This document shows, in pieces, positions 51,745-60,313 of a stretch of 64,000 bases of DNA. A program made the position numbers and the translations under genes. The stretch covers positions 1 to 64,000 of the forward strand of contig SVLJ01000008.1 in NCBI GenBank assembly GCA_015067995.1, given 5' to 3'. Below the pieces are notes generated by a model, which ran no database searches, was not told the origin of the DNA, and saw only the letters and a program-made list of their open reading frames with translations. Numbering within the stretch: position 1 is the stretch's first letter; every line of letters begins with the position of its first letter. Origin of the DNA: Oscillospiraceae bacterium (GTDB lineage: Bacteria > Bacillota > Clostridia > Oscillospirales > Oscillospiraceae).

Positions 51745-52689
51745 ATGGCAGATGTGAAGAAGATCGCGACCCGCGACAGCTATGGCGCTGCTCTCAAGGA
51801 GCTGGCCGCACAGCATGACGATCTGATCGTCTTTGACGCAGACCTGGCCGGTGCTACCAAGACCGGCGTGTTCAAGAGCGCATATCCTGAGCGTCACTTC
51901 AACTGCGGCATTGCCGAGGGCAATATGATCGCAGTGGCCGCAGGCGCTTCCACCATGGGACTTGTTCCCTTCGCATCCACCTTCGCCATGTTCGCCGCAG
52001 GCCGCGGCTTTGAGCAGATTCGCAACTCCATCGGCTATCCCCACCTGAACGTGAAGATCGGCGCTACCCACGGCGGCATCTCCGTTGGTGAGGACGGCGC
52101 TTCCCACCAGTGCTGCGAGGACTTCGCCCTGATGCGTTCCATCCCCGGCATGGTGGTCATGTCTCCCTCTGATGATGTGGAGGCCCGCGCCGCTGTGAAG
52201 GCTGCTTACGAGCATGACGGCCCTGTGTATCTGCGCTTTGGCCGTCTGGCTGTGCCTGTGATCCACGAGGAAGAGGGGTTCGAGTTCCAGATCGGCAAGG
52301 GCGAAGTCTTGCAGGACGGCACCGATGTTGCCATCATTGCCAACGGCCTGCTGGTGGCCGAGGCCGTGGAGGCCGGAAAGGCTCTGGCTGAGGCTGGCAT
52401 CTCCGCCCGCATCATCAACATGGCTACCATCAAGCCTCTGGACGAGGAACTGGTGCTGAGGGCTGCCAAGGAATGCGGCAAGATCATCACCTGTGAGGAG
52501 CACAGCATCATCGGCGGTCTGGGCGAGGCTGTGTGCGCCTGCGTCAGCGAGAAGTGCCCCGTGCCCGTGCGCCGCATTGGCGTTAACGACGAGTTCGGTC
52601 ATTCCGGACCCGCCGTGGCTCTGCTGAAGCAGTTTGGCCTGTGCGCCGAGCACATCGTGGAAGTGGCCAAGGAATTCTGCGGCAAGTAA
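51745..52689 (+). CDS. Transketolase, C-terminal subunit
   Basis: 314 residues: the pyrimidine-binding domain (FNCGIAEGNMIAVAAGAS, PFASTFAMFAAGRGFEQIRN) and the C-terminal transketolase domain (DVAIIANGLLVAEAVEAG). The start codon abuts the preceding stop (TAAATG), so translation is coupled. Confidence 0.95.
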   Translation: MADVKKIATRDSYGAALKELAAQHDDLIVFDADLAGATKTGVFKSAYPERHFNCGIAEGNMIAVAAGASTMGLVPFASTFAMFAAGRGFEQIRNSIGYPHLNVKIGATHGGISVGEDGASHQCCEDFALMRSIPGMVVMSPSDDVEARAAVKAAYEHDGPVYLRFGRLAVPVIHEEEGFEFQIGKGEVLQDGTDVAIIANGLLVAEAVEAGKALAEAGISARIINMATIKPLDEELVLRAAKECGKIITCEEHSIIGGLGEAVCACVSEKCPVPVRRIGVNDEFGHSGPAVALLKQFGLCAEHIVEVAKEFCGK

Positions 52690-52705
52690 GATATCTCCAA
52701 AAACG

Positions 52706-52741
52706 AAACGGTACCGGCGAAAAAAGCCGGTACCGTTTTTT
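52706..52741. terminator. Intrinsic terminator after transketolase
   Basis: AAACGGTACCGGC and GCCGGTACCGTTT, followed by a T run. The LysR gene ends from the other side just beyond it. Confidence 0.88.
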
Positions 52742-52746
52742 GTGTG

Positions 52747-53670
52747 CTATCGGACAGCCTGACAGATCAGCTCAATAAACTCAGCCGCAGCAGGAGAGAG
52801 CGATTGGCCGCTTGGATGTATGAACCCAAACTCAAAGGAAAACGGGGCGTCCTGTATGAGGAGGTGACGGATCACAGAGTCGTATGGTTTTTTCTGATAG
52901 GCGCTTTTGTTCATGGTGGCAATATAATAGGCATTTGTTTCCCGAAGTATTTCCGGAATCTGCTTCTGGCTGTCGGCGTATATGCACTCGCGGCAGTGGA
53001 AGATCCTCGAGATCTCATTATCTATCTGTTGAAACAAAGGGTGCTCTTTCCGGGATGAAACTCTGGTAAGCGGCTGCAGATCCCCAACAGAAATACTATC
53101 CTGCGGATGATCGCACAGTGGGGAGGAGGGACCGAACAAAACATGCGCCTGCTCATGCGACAGAACGGAATACTCCAGACCGTGGCTGGTGATCAGCGCC
53201 AGCCACTCTGTTTTCAGAATGGATGGCATGGCCAGAACGCCAAGCTCAGAAATGCCTTGGGAAACATCTTCGATGATCCGGCACTGAGAATCGTTGCGGT
53301 AACAGAACTCGGCGTTTTTGTCGCGGTATTTGCCGTATAGCTGATGAAAAATGCGGTTGATAAACAAGATATGGGAAACGGAAACGTTTAGCTTCTCGCC
53401 GGGGAAAAACATGCCGGAGGCCTGAGCTGCGGTGAGGATCTTCTGGTGCGCGTTGAGAATATCTGCTCCGTGCCGGACAAAGCTGTGTCCGAAATCCGTA
53501 AGCGCGATCCCACCGGGACTGCGTACAAAGATTGTTTGCTGCAGTTCCTGCTCCACAGCGTGGATGGAACTGCTGAGGGTGCTCTGTGCCAAATACAGCT
53601 CCTGCGCTGCTTTGTTGATAGAACCGGCGCGGTATACCGCGATCACCTGCTGTATCTGTTCGATCTTCAT
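52747..53670 (-). CDS. LysR-family transcriptional regulator
   Basis: 307 residues: N-terminal winged helix (IAVYRAGSINKAAQELYLAQSTLSSSIHAVE) and a C-terminal periplasmic-binding-like effector domain. AAGGAGAAG precedes ATG 53670. It diverges from the D-aminoacylase gene and probably controls it, the usual arrangement for this family. Confidence 0.92.
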   Translation of the reverse strand: MKIEQIQQVIAVYRAGSINKAAQELYLAQSTLSSSIHAVEQELQQTIFVRSPGGIALTDFGHSFVRHGADILNAHQKILTAAQASGMFFPGEKLNVSVSHILFINRIFHQLYGKYRDKNAEFCYRNDSQCRIIEDVSQGISELGVLAMPSILKTEWLALITSHGLEYSVLSHEQAHVLFGPSSPLCDHPQDSISVGDLQPLTRVSSRKEHPLFQQIDNEISRIFHCRECIYADSQKQIPEILRETNAYYIATMNKSAYQKKPYDSVIRHLLIQDAPFSFEFGFIHPSGQSLSPAAAEFIELICQAVR

Positions 53671-53892
53671 GCGATCTTCTCCTTCCGGTGAATGTGGTCT
53701 GCACTCATTTTACTCCATCAGGCGTGTTGTTGGCTACCGGAATTTTCGGTAACAGGATGCGAAATATTGAATACGCTGCCGCAGCGTATCCGTGCTATAG
53801 TGAACATGTGGAACACAGATGTATATTTTGACTGTGGTGACCGGATTGCTGCGAGAGAAATGGACGTAAGCTGTGAAAGGAAGTAGATAATT
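53671..53892. promoter_or_regulatory. Shared regulatory region of LysR and D-aminoacylase genes
   Basis: 222 bp between divergent starts. Contains ATTTTCGGTAACAGGATGCGAAAT (imperfect dyad around 53741-53765) as a possible LysR site and a TATAGT -10-like box at about 53794-53799. No consensus -35 was seen. Confidence 0.4.
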
Positions 53893-55482
53893 ATGATGGA
53901 CCTTGTTATTCGAAAAGCTATGATTTATGACGGCAGCGGTGAAGCTGCCTTTTCCGCGGATGTTGCCGTGAAGGACGGTGTTATCGCCGCTGTCGGCGAA
54001 GTACCCGGGCGGGGAAAGGTGGAGATTGACGCTGTCGGACTGTCACTGGCTCCGGGGTTTATTGATGCCCATACCCATTCCGAATGCCATGTGTTTCAGG
54101 ATCCTGCCCGCCTGTGCAAGCTGCGGCAGGGCGTCACCACGGAGGTCGCCGGACAGTGTGGCTGGTCCTTTGGCCCGGCGGATGAAAACGCCCCGCAGGA
54201 ATTCCGCGATTATCTGGCTGCCGTCAAAAACAGCGGTCGACCCATGCCGCTGTATACCACCGCATCCGCACTGTTTGACGCAACAGCCGCCATGAAGCCC
54301 GGTGCTCATCAAATTTCCTTCGTGGGTCACCATGTGCTCCGTGGCTCTGTGGTAGGTATGGAGGACCGGCCTGCCACAGCGGAGGAACTGGAACGGATGA
54401 AGGAACTGCTGGAAGGCGCCATGCGGGACGGCGCGCTGGGCATGTCTTCCGGACTGGTATACGCCCCCGGAATCTACAGCACCACGGAGGAACTCATTGA
54501 GCTGGCCAAGGTGGTTGCCAGATACGACGGTATCTACACCACCCACATGCGCAACGAGGCCGACGGATTGCTGGCCGCGGTGGAGGAGACCATCCGCATC
54601 GCCAGAGAGGCGAAGGTGCGGACAAACATTTCCCACATGAAGGTGATGTACCAGAAAAACCGCCCCTTACTGGATGAGGCGCTGCGCCGCATCGAAGAGG
54701 CCAATGCGGAAGGTGCGGACATTTTCTTTGATGTCTATCCCTACGCGGCCGCGTCGGCCACACTGCTGTCCACTCTGCCGCCCAGCTATCTGACCCGGGG
54801 CGTGGACTGGCTGGCAGAGGAACTGAGTACCCCGGAAGGCGTGGCAAAGCTGGAAAAGGCCATTATGGAACCCACGGAAGCATGGGAAAACCCGCTGCTG
54901 AACGCCGGCTTTGATCACGACATGATCGTAGATGCACCCATGACCCCGGAGGCGGAGGGCAAGCTCATTTCCGATTATGCCCGGGAGCGGGGGATGCGGG
55001 ACATCGAGGGCTATGCGGAGCTCATCGTGAAAAACCGCGGCGCCGTGCGTGACATCCGCTTCCTCATGGACGAGGAAGATCTGGTGCGGCTGTACCGGCA
55101 TCCCCTGTGCGTTCTGGGAACGGACGGCCTCTATACTGGCGGCACGACTCTCTCGCATCCCAGAGGATTTGCATCGTTCCCGCGCTTTCTGGGGCGGTTT
55201 ATCCGGGAGAAGCAGATCCTCTCTCGGGAGGAAGGTGTTCGCCGGATCACTGGACTGCCTGCAGATCGTTACGGCTTGAGGACCAAGGGATATATTCGCA
55301 CGGGATACGACGCCGATCTGGTTCTGTTTGACTTTGAGAAGATTCTGGATCGTGCTACCTATGCCGACCCCTTCCTGCCCAACGAGGGTGTGGAAATGGT
55401 GTTTGTCAGCGGACAGGCGGCAGTGGTGCGCAATCACCCCACCGGCGTTTGCAACGGCAAGGTCTATCGGCGGGGAGACTGA
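53893..55482 (+). CDS. D-aminoacylase / N-acyl-D-amino-acid deacylase family amidohydrolase
   Basis: 529 residues. Amidohydrolase-superfamily zinc motif LAPGFIDAHTHSE near 55, then GQCGWSFGPADEN, FVGHHVLRGSVVG, ISHMKV, THMRNEADGL and the late FVLGTDG-like VLGTDGLYTGG, all as in D-aminoacylases, which release D-amino acids from N-acyl forms. Length is typical. ATG 53893 or 53896, with AAGGAAG upstream. Likely induced through the divergent LysR. Confidence 0.88.
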   Translation: MMDLVIRKAMIYDGSGEAAFSADVAVKDGVIAAVGEVPGRGKVEIDAVGLSLAPGFIDAHTHSECHVFQDPARLCKLRQGVTTEVAGQCGWSFGPADENAPQEFRDYLAAVKNSGRPMPLYTTASALFDATAAMKPGAHQISFVGHHVLRGSVVGMEDRPATAEELERMKELLEGAMRDGALGMSSGLVYAPGIYSTTEELIELAKVVARYDGIYTTHMRNEADGLLAAVEETIRIAREAKVRTNISHMKVMYQKNRPLLDEALRRIEEANAEGADIFFDVYPYAAASATLLSTLPPSYLTRGVDWLAEELSTPEGVAKLEKAIMEPTEAWENPLLNAGFDHDMIVDAPMTPEAEGKLISDYARERGMRDIEGYAELIVKNRGAVRDIRFLMDEEDLVRLYRHPLCVLGTDGLYTGGTTLSHPRGFASFPRFLGRFIREKQILSREEGVRRITGLPADRYGLRTKGYIRTGYDADLVLFDFEKILDRATYADPFLPNEGVEMVFVSGQAAVVRNHPTGVCNGKVYRRGD

Positions 55483-55522
55483 GGCATCTCCTGTTTCCTG
55501 TGAAATGCACATATAAACAAGG

Positions 55523-55565
55523 AGGCAGACAGCATGGCGTTTTTCCGTGCTGTCTGCCTTTTTTC
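55523..55565 (+). terminator. Intrinsic terminator after the D-aminoacylase gene
   Basis: AGGCAGACAGCA and TGCTGTCTGCCT, followed by TTTTTT. Confidence 0.87.
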
Positions 55566-55624
55566 TGAATGATATCGGACGAGGAAATGCTGTCGTGCGC
55601 ATTCGCGGTCTTGCAGCCAGAACG

Positions 55625-56440
55625 TCAGTTCTCGCCGATGTGGTAGAGGTCGGTGCGTCTCGCTGCGAGGATGGGCAGCTGCTGACGGACGGCGGTCAAC
55701 CGGTGGAAGTCCAGTTCTGCGTAAAGGATATCTGCTTCACTGCCTGCACGGCACAGCACCGTGCCCCAGGGGTCCACAGCGATGGAGTTGCCGTAGGCAA
55801 CATAGGGGCCGTTTTCGTCGCGGGCAGGGGAGACACCGATGGTGAACACCTGATTATCCACTGCCCGCTGGCGGAACAGCAGCTCCCAGTGAGCGGGGCC
55901 GGTGGTCATGTTGAAGGCGGCGGGGACGATGATGGCTTTGGCTCCCCTAAAGGTCATGCAGCGGGCCAGTTCTTCAAAGCGCAGGTCGAAGCAGATGCAC
56001 AGGCCGAAGGTGCCGAATACTGTTTCAAAGGTGGTGATGGCGTTTCCGGGGGAGAGGGTGTCCGATTCTTTGAATCGCTGGCCGCCAGGCACATCAATGT
56101 CGAAGAGATGTGCTTTCCGGTGTCGGGCGATCTGCGCGCCGGTGGGATCAAAGACGAAGCTGGTGTTGTATACCCGGTCTTCCTCCAACTCCGGAATGGA
56201 GCCGCCCACCACATAGATGCCGGCTTCGGCAGCAGAGTCGGAAAGAATCTGCCATGCCGGGCCGCCGGCTTCCTCGCCATAGGGACGGAAACAGCTGTTT
56301 TCATAGGGGCAGCAGAACATCTCCGGCAGCACGGCCATGTCCGCGCCGTTCCGTGCAGCCTGACGAATGGACTTCGCCGCACGGGTCAGGTTGTCTTGCT
56401 TGTCTGCCGTCACGGGAAACTGGATCATTGCAACTTTCAT
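55625..56440 (-). CDS. Carbon-nitrogen hydrolase (nitrilase superfamily, omega-amidase-like)
   Basis: 271 residues. The Glu-Lys-Cys triad is visible: LPEMF (about 39), HRKAHLFDID (about 109) and LCICFDLRF (about 148). The FDIDVPGG and SPGN segments place it near omega-amidase/NIT2 enzymes, which hydrolyse alpha-keto amides such as 2-oxoglutaramate. It is the last gene of a minus-strand group; the upstream gene ends 33 bases before its start. Confidence 0.88.
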   Translation of the reverse strand: MKVAMIQFPVTADKQDNLTRAAKSIRQAARNGADMAVLPEMFCCPYENSCFRPYGEEAGGPAWQILSDSAAEAGIYVVGGSIPELEEDRVYNTSFVFDPTGAQIARHRKAHLFDIDVPGGQRFKESDTLSPGNAITTFETVFGTFGLCICFDLRFEELARCMTFRGAKAIIVPAAFNMTTGPAHWELLFRQRAVDNQVFTIGVSPARDENGPYVAYGNSIAVDPWGTVLCRAGSEADILYAELDFHRLTAVRQQLPILAARRTDLYHIGEN

Positions 56441-56473
56441 AAAGCCTGTCAGCTCCTTTGTCAGACGAGGTTA

Positions 56474-57127
56474 TTATTGGATCTCGCTGCCGCCCCATTC
56501 CACCACAGTGAAGCCGCTGCGGATGGGGGCTGTGAGAGTCTGGATGGGGATATCCACGGGGGCGTCCAGCTCTTGCCAGGCCATAAAGACACGGATGAGG
56601 GTGTCCGGGGCGGGGGAGACGGTGAGCTGCGCGGCATCGGTGTAGGCGTCGGTCTGGAAGGCAATGAGATTATAGGCATTGCTTTCCATCCGGGGCAGCC
56701 AGTAGATGATGAACTCATTGGCCTCACGCTCGGTCAGACCAAGCTGCGCCAGAGCGTTCTCCAGAAAGACGGCGGTGTCTGTGCCGGGGACGCAGAAGCC
56801 CTGTGAGAAGTCATAGTTCGCATTGGACTCCGCTTCCCAGTAGAGACAGTAGTATTCCCGTCCGTTGGTGTCGGTAAGGGTGCCGTCCGGCTGTGCGGTG
56901 ACGCGCCAGCCGTTGTCATAGGCAGGATAAACGGTGGTGAGTTTGCCGGTGACATCCAGCTTCACAGTGACGTCGGTGGCCTCTTCCGGGTAGAGGTAGA
57001 TCACCGGCTTGGCCAGTTCTACACAGCCGGGGTCGCCGGGGATCACCTGCAGAAGTACAAAAATGATGAAGGTAGCAATCAACAGTGTCAGTAAGTGCTT
57101 GAGAACGATCTTGATAATGCTGTTCAT
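56474..57127 (-). CDS. Membrane-anchored protein of unknown function (KPVIYLYPEE type)
   Basis: 217 residues. A single N-terminal helix (LKHLLTLLIATFIIFVLLQV) followed by IPGDPG resembles the first helix of DppB-type ABC permeases, but the rest is a soluble domain with KPVIYLYPEEATDVTVKLDV, NGWRVTAQPDG, and FTVVEWGG at the end. This domain recurs in Firmicute surface proteins of unknown role. It should face outside. Neighbouring genes give no pathway. Confidence 0.68.
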   Translation of the reverse strand: MNSIIKIVLKHLLTLLIATFIIFVLLQVIPGDPGCVELAKPVIYLYPEEATDVTVKLDVTGKLTTVYPAYDNGWRVTAQPDGTLTDTNGREYYCLYWEAESNANYDFSQGFCVPGTDTAVFLENALAQLGLTEREANEFIIYWLPRMESNAYNLIAFQTDAYTDAAQLTVSPAPDTLIRVFMAWQELDAPVDIPIQTLTAPIRSGFTVVEWGGSEIQ

Positions 57128-57150
57128 AAAGGCATCCTTTCAGCAGATGG

Positions 57151-57447
57151 TCATGGTTCCTTTTTCTGATTCGTTTCAGTTTCCTTCTTGTTCTTCTTTT
57201 TCAGGGCACCGATGGCGATGCTGACCACATAGTACACGCCAATGGCTGCCGCACCGCCAATGATGGCAGGGGTGGGATTGGTTGGCTCTTTTTCGGCAGG
57301 CGCTTCCACCGATACATCCGGTGTACTGCCCACTGCGGGCTGTGATAAACCGTCGTCCGTCAGGTAGACGTAGACCACCATCACCAGCGCCAGCAGAACG
57401 CACACCAGGAGTGTGCGCTTGTGGTTGCTTTTTTTCATAATACTCAT
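57151..57447 (-). CDS. Small two-helix membrane protein, unknown
   Basis: 98 residues from ATG 57447 (GGAGGAAAG upstream). One helix near the N-terminus (TLLVCVLLALVMVVYVYL), a Pro/Glu-rich external linker, a second helix (IIGGAAAIGVYYVVSIAIGAL) and a lysine-rich cytoplasmic tail (KKKNKKETETNQKKEP). It resembles no family I can name; 23 bases separate it from the next gene. Confidence 0.62.
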   Translation of the reverse strand: MSIMKKSNHKRTLLVCVLLALVMVVYVYLTDDGLSQPAVGSTPDVSVEAPAEKEPTNPTPAIIGGAAAIGVYYVVSIAIGALKKKNKKETETNQKKEP

Positions 57448-57482
57448 GGAATCTTTCCTCCGCAAGCGTGTTTATAGTATTC

Positions 57483-57511
57483 AGTATATCAGATGCTTCA
57501 CGGCCTGTAAA
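57483..57511 (-). promoter_or_regulatory. Promoter of the membrane-protein/nitrilase group
   Basis: On the minus strand TTTACA, 17 bp, TATACT, about 35 bp before ATG 57447. Confidence 0.72.
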
Positions 57512-57529
57512 GGAAGAGGGGAGAGACCG

Positions 57530-57558
57530 TTGCAAATCGCAGCGAAAAACGGTATACT
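57530..57558 (+). promoter_or_regulatory. Promoter of the YgiQ gene
   Basis: TTGCAA, a 17-bp spacer and TATACT. The two divergent promoters lie about 20 bp apart. Confidence 0.75.
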
Positions 57559-57625
57559 ATAAAATTATCGACAGTTCGATATCCCTCCGCCCCGCAGCGG
57601 AGAGACTACGATACAGGAGGCCGAT

Positions 57626-59698
57626 ATGAACGGATTTCTCCCGATTTCAAAAGCAGATATGACGGAGTGCGGCTGGGAGCAGTGCGACTTTGTCTATGTC
57701 ATCGGTGACGCCTATGTGGATCACCCGTCCTTTGGTCATGCCATCATCAGCCGAGTGCTGGAGGCGGCAGGCTATAAGGTGGGCATCATTTCCCAGCCGG
57801 ACTGGAAGAATCCCAATTCCATCCGCGCACTGGGTGAGCCGAGACTGGGATTCCTGGTGATGGGCGGCAATATGGACTCCATGGTGAACCATTATTCCGT
57901 ATCCAAGCACCGCCGCAAGGTGGATGCCTTTACACCCGGTGGTGTTATGGGAAAGCGTCCGGACTACGCCACGGTGGTCTACTGCAATCTGATTCGCCGC
58001 AGTTTTCCCAAGAAGCCCATTATCGTGGGCGGTGTGGAAGCCAGCCTCCGGCGTCTTGCCCATTACGATTACTGGTCGGAAAAAATGCGCCGATCCCTGC
58101 TGCTGGATGCGCAGGCGGACCTGCTGCTCTACGGCATGGGCGAGCGCAGCATCGTGGAGGTGGCGGAGGCACTGAATTCCGGACTGGACATCCACGACGT
58201 CACATGGATCGATGGCTCCGTCTATGCCGCTAAGGAATTGCCGGAGGACGGCGCTGCCACCATCGTGCTGCCGGAATATGAGCGGCTGGTGGAGGAGCGG
58301 AAGGAATACGCCAAGAGCTTCTATCTGCAGTATACCAATACCGATCCCTTTGTGGCCCGCCGTCTGGCAGAACCTTACGGCGGTGATACGTATGTGATCC
58401 AGAATCCGCCGCAGAAGCCGCTGACCATGGAGGAGATGGATCATGTCTATGGTCTGCCCTATCAGCGCACCTATCATCCCAGTTACGAGGCAGCCGGCGG
58501 CGTGCCTGCTATCGCAGAGGTGAAGTTCAGCCTGATCTCTAACCGTGGCTGCTTCGGCGCCTGCAGCTTCTGCGCCCTGACCTTCCATCAGGGACGCATC
58601 ATCCAGACCCGCAGCCATGAGTCCATCATTGACGAGGCAAAGCGGGTCATAGAAGAGCCGGATTTCAAGGGCTATATCCACGATGTGGGCGGCCCCACCG
58701 CCAATTTCCGGCAGCCTGCCTGTCAGAAGCAGCTGACCAAGGGCGCCTGCCAGAACCGGCAGTGCCTGTTCCCCACGCCCTGCCGCAACATGGTGGCAGA
58801 TCACAGCGATTATCTGAAGCTGCTGCGGAAGCTTCGGGCGCTGCCCAAGGTGAAAAAGGTCTTTGTCCGCAGCGGTATCCGCTTTGACTATCTGTTGGCG
58901 GACAAGGACGATACCTTCTTCCGTGAACTGGTGGAGCACCACATTTCCGGTCAGCTGAAGGTGGCGCCGGAGCATATCTCCGATCCGGTGCTGGATCTCA
59001 TGGGAAAACCCCGGAACAGCGTGTATCAGCGGTTTGTCACCAAGTACAAGCGCCTCAATGAGAAGCTGGGTATGAATCAGTTTCTGGTGCCCTATCTCAT
59101 GTCCTCTCATCCCGGCTCCACGCTGCATCAGGCCATTGAGCTGGCGGAATATCTGCGGGATCTGGGGTATATGCCGGAGCAGGTGCAGGACTTCTATCCC
59201 ACGCCGTCCACCATATCTACCGTGATGTATTATACCGGTCTGGATCCCCGCACCATGAAGCCGGTGTATGTGCCTACCGATCCCCATGAAAAGGCCATGC
59301 AGCGGGCGCTGATCCAGTATCGCAATCCTAAAAACTATCATCTGGTGCGGGAGGCGCTGGAAAAGGCGGGACGCTCCGATCTCATTGGCTTCGGCCCGGA
59401 ATGCCTGATCCGTCCCCGGCGGGGCGAGAGCGCCCCTAATCCGCGGTTCCGGGACGCCGGGAAGCCTGCAGTCGGCAGCCGGAAAGACGGGAAGCCAGCG
59501 GGGAAGACCGGCGGAAAAAGCCGCAGCCGGGATGACCGGCCTCCCAAGCACGGCGGGAAACCGGAAGGGAATGGCCGGACTGCCGGCAAGCCCGGCGGCA
59601 GAGCGGCGAAGAGTACGGCTCCGGGCAAGGGAAGAACTGCCGGAGGCGGACGATCTTCCGGAACCGGCGGAAAGACCGGCGGGAAAAAGAAACGGTAA
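57626..59698 (+). CDS. YgiQ-family radical SAM protein
   Basis: 690 residues. An N-terminal YgiQ-specific domain (FLPISKADM, YVDHPSFGHAIISRVLE), the radical SAM cluster motif RGCFGACSFCALTFHQGR (C-x3-C-x2-C) and a C-terminal domain. The last ~80 residues are a low-complexity Gly/Lys/Arg/Ser tail (GKPGGRAAKSTAPGKGRTAG) that may bind nucleic acid. The reaction is not known. AGGAGG upstream. Confidence 0.9.
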   Translation: MNGFLPISKADMTECGWEQCDFVYVIGDAYVDHPSFGHAIISRVLEAAGYKVGIISQPDWKNPNSIRALGEPRLGFLVMGGNMDSMVNHYSVSKHRRKVDAFTPGGVMGKRPDYATVVYCNLIRRSFPKKPIIVGGVEASLRRLAHYDYWSEKMRRSLLLDAQADLLLYGMGERSIVEVAEALNSGLDIHDVTWIDGSVYAAKELPEDGAATIVLPEYERLVEERKEYAKSFYLQYTNTDPFVARRLAEPYGGDTYVIQNPPQKPLTMEEMDHVYGLPYQRTYHPSYEAAGGVPAIAEVKFSLISNRGCFGACSFCALTFHQGRIIQTRSHESIIDEAKRVIEEPDFKGYIHDVGGPTANFRQPACQKQLTKGACQNRQCLFPTPCRNMVADHSDYLKLLRKLRALPKVKKVFVRSGIRFDYLLADKDDTFFRELVEHHISGQLKVAPEHISDPVLDLMGKPRNSVYQRFVTKYKRLNEKLGMNQFLVPYLMSSHPGSTLHQAIELAEYLRDLGYMPEQVQDFYPTPSTISTVMYYTGLDPRTMKPVYVPTDPHEKAMQRALIQYRNPKNYHLVREALEKAGRSDLIGFGPECLIRPRRGESAPNPRFRDAGKPAVGSRKDGKPAGKTGGKSRSRDDRPPKHGGKPEGNGRTAGKPGGRAAKSTAPGKGRTAGGGRSSGTGGKTGGKKKR

Positions 59699-59705
59699 AA
59701 CGCAG

Positions 59706-59732
59706 GCAGCGGCCCGTATGGGCCGCTGCTTT
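59706..59732 (+). terminator. Intrinsic terminator after the YgiQ gene
   Basis: GCAGCGGCCC-GTAT-GGGCCGCTGC followed by TTT. Confidence 0.75.
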
Positions 59733-59768
59733 GCTGTGACGTATCGTTCCTTCAGAAAGCACCGTACA

Positions 59769-60026
59769 TCAGTATTCCCGGAGGATCAGCTCTGTGGTGC
59801 CGCCGTCGGGGCTGACTGTGATGCGCAAAACCCTGGGGTGGTGGGAATAGGTATCCCGGAGAAAGTCGCGGATGGCGGTTCCACCATGGTATCCGTGGAT
59901 CAGGCGCAGACGGTAAGTGCCGTTTCCGGCACGGCGCAGCAGAGCGTCCACCGTGACGCCGGCCTGATAGGTGTTTTTGCCGTGGAGATCGGCGGTGATA
60001 ACACCGCCCTGAGAAATGGTTTTCAA
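59769..60026 (-). CDS. Small Smr-domain protein
   Basis: 85 residues, essentially one Smr domain as found at the MutS2 C-terminus: TADLHGKNTYQAGVTVDALL and LRLIHGYHGGTAIRDFLRD carry the LDxH/LHG and HGxGxG-like motifs (the second is HGYHGG here). Smr domains cut or bind nucleic acid, recently linked to collided ribosomes. TTG start with GAGGAGG seven bases upstream. Confidence 0.82.
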   Translation of the reverse strand: MKTISQGGVITADLHGKNTYQAGVTVDALLRRAGNGTYRLRLIHGYHGGTAIRDFLRDTYSHHPRVLRITVSPDGGTTELILREY

Positions 60027-60313
60027 ATGTATGCCTCCTCGTGGAAACAGGATATTGTCGGGATATTGTTATCATACTCAACAGGGAAGGCTTTGGCAAG
60101 AATCTGATGATTATGCAGTGCGGAACCGTGAAAAAACGGCCGGAGGCAGCGTTTTTCGGCAATATGGCAGAAGGACAAATGCTTTCGCTTTAAACTGATG
60201 AAATATCAGTGTGAAAGAGTGTTGATTTTTTCGAAAGCTTCTGTTAAAATGCATACAATCACATGCCGGACAGAGAGAAAGCAGTCCGGGAAAGAAAAAG
60301 GGAGGGTTTTCCT

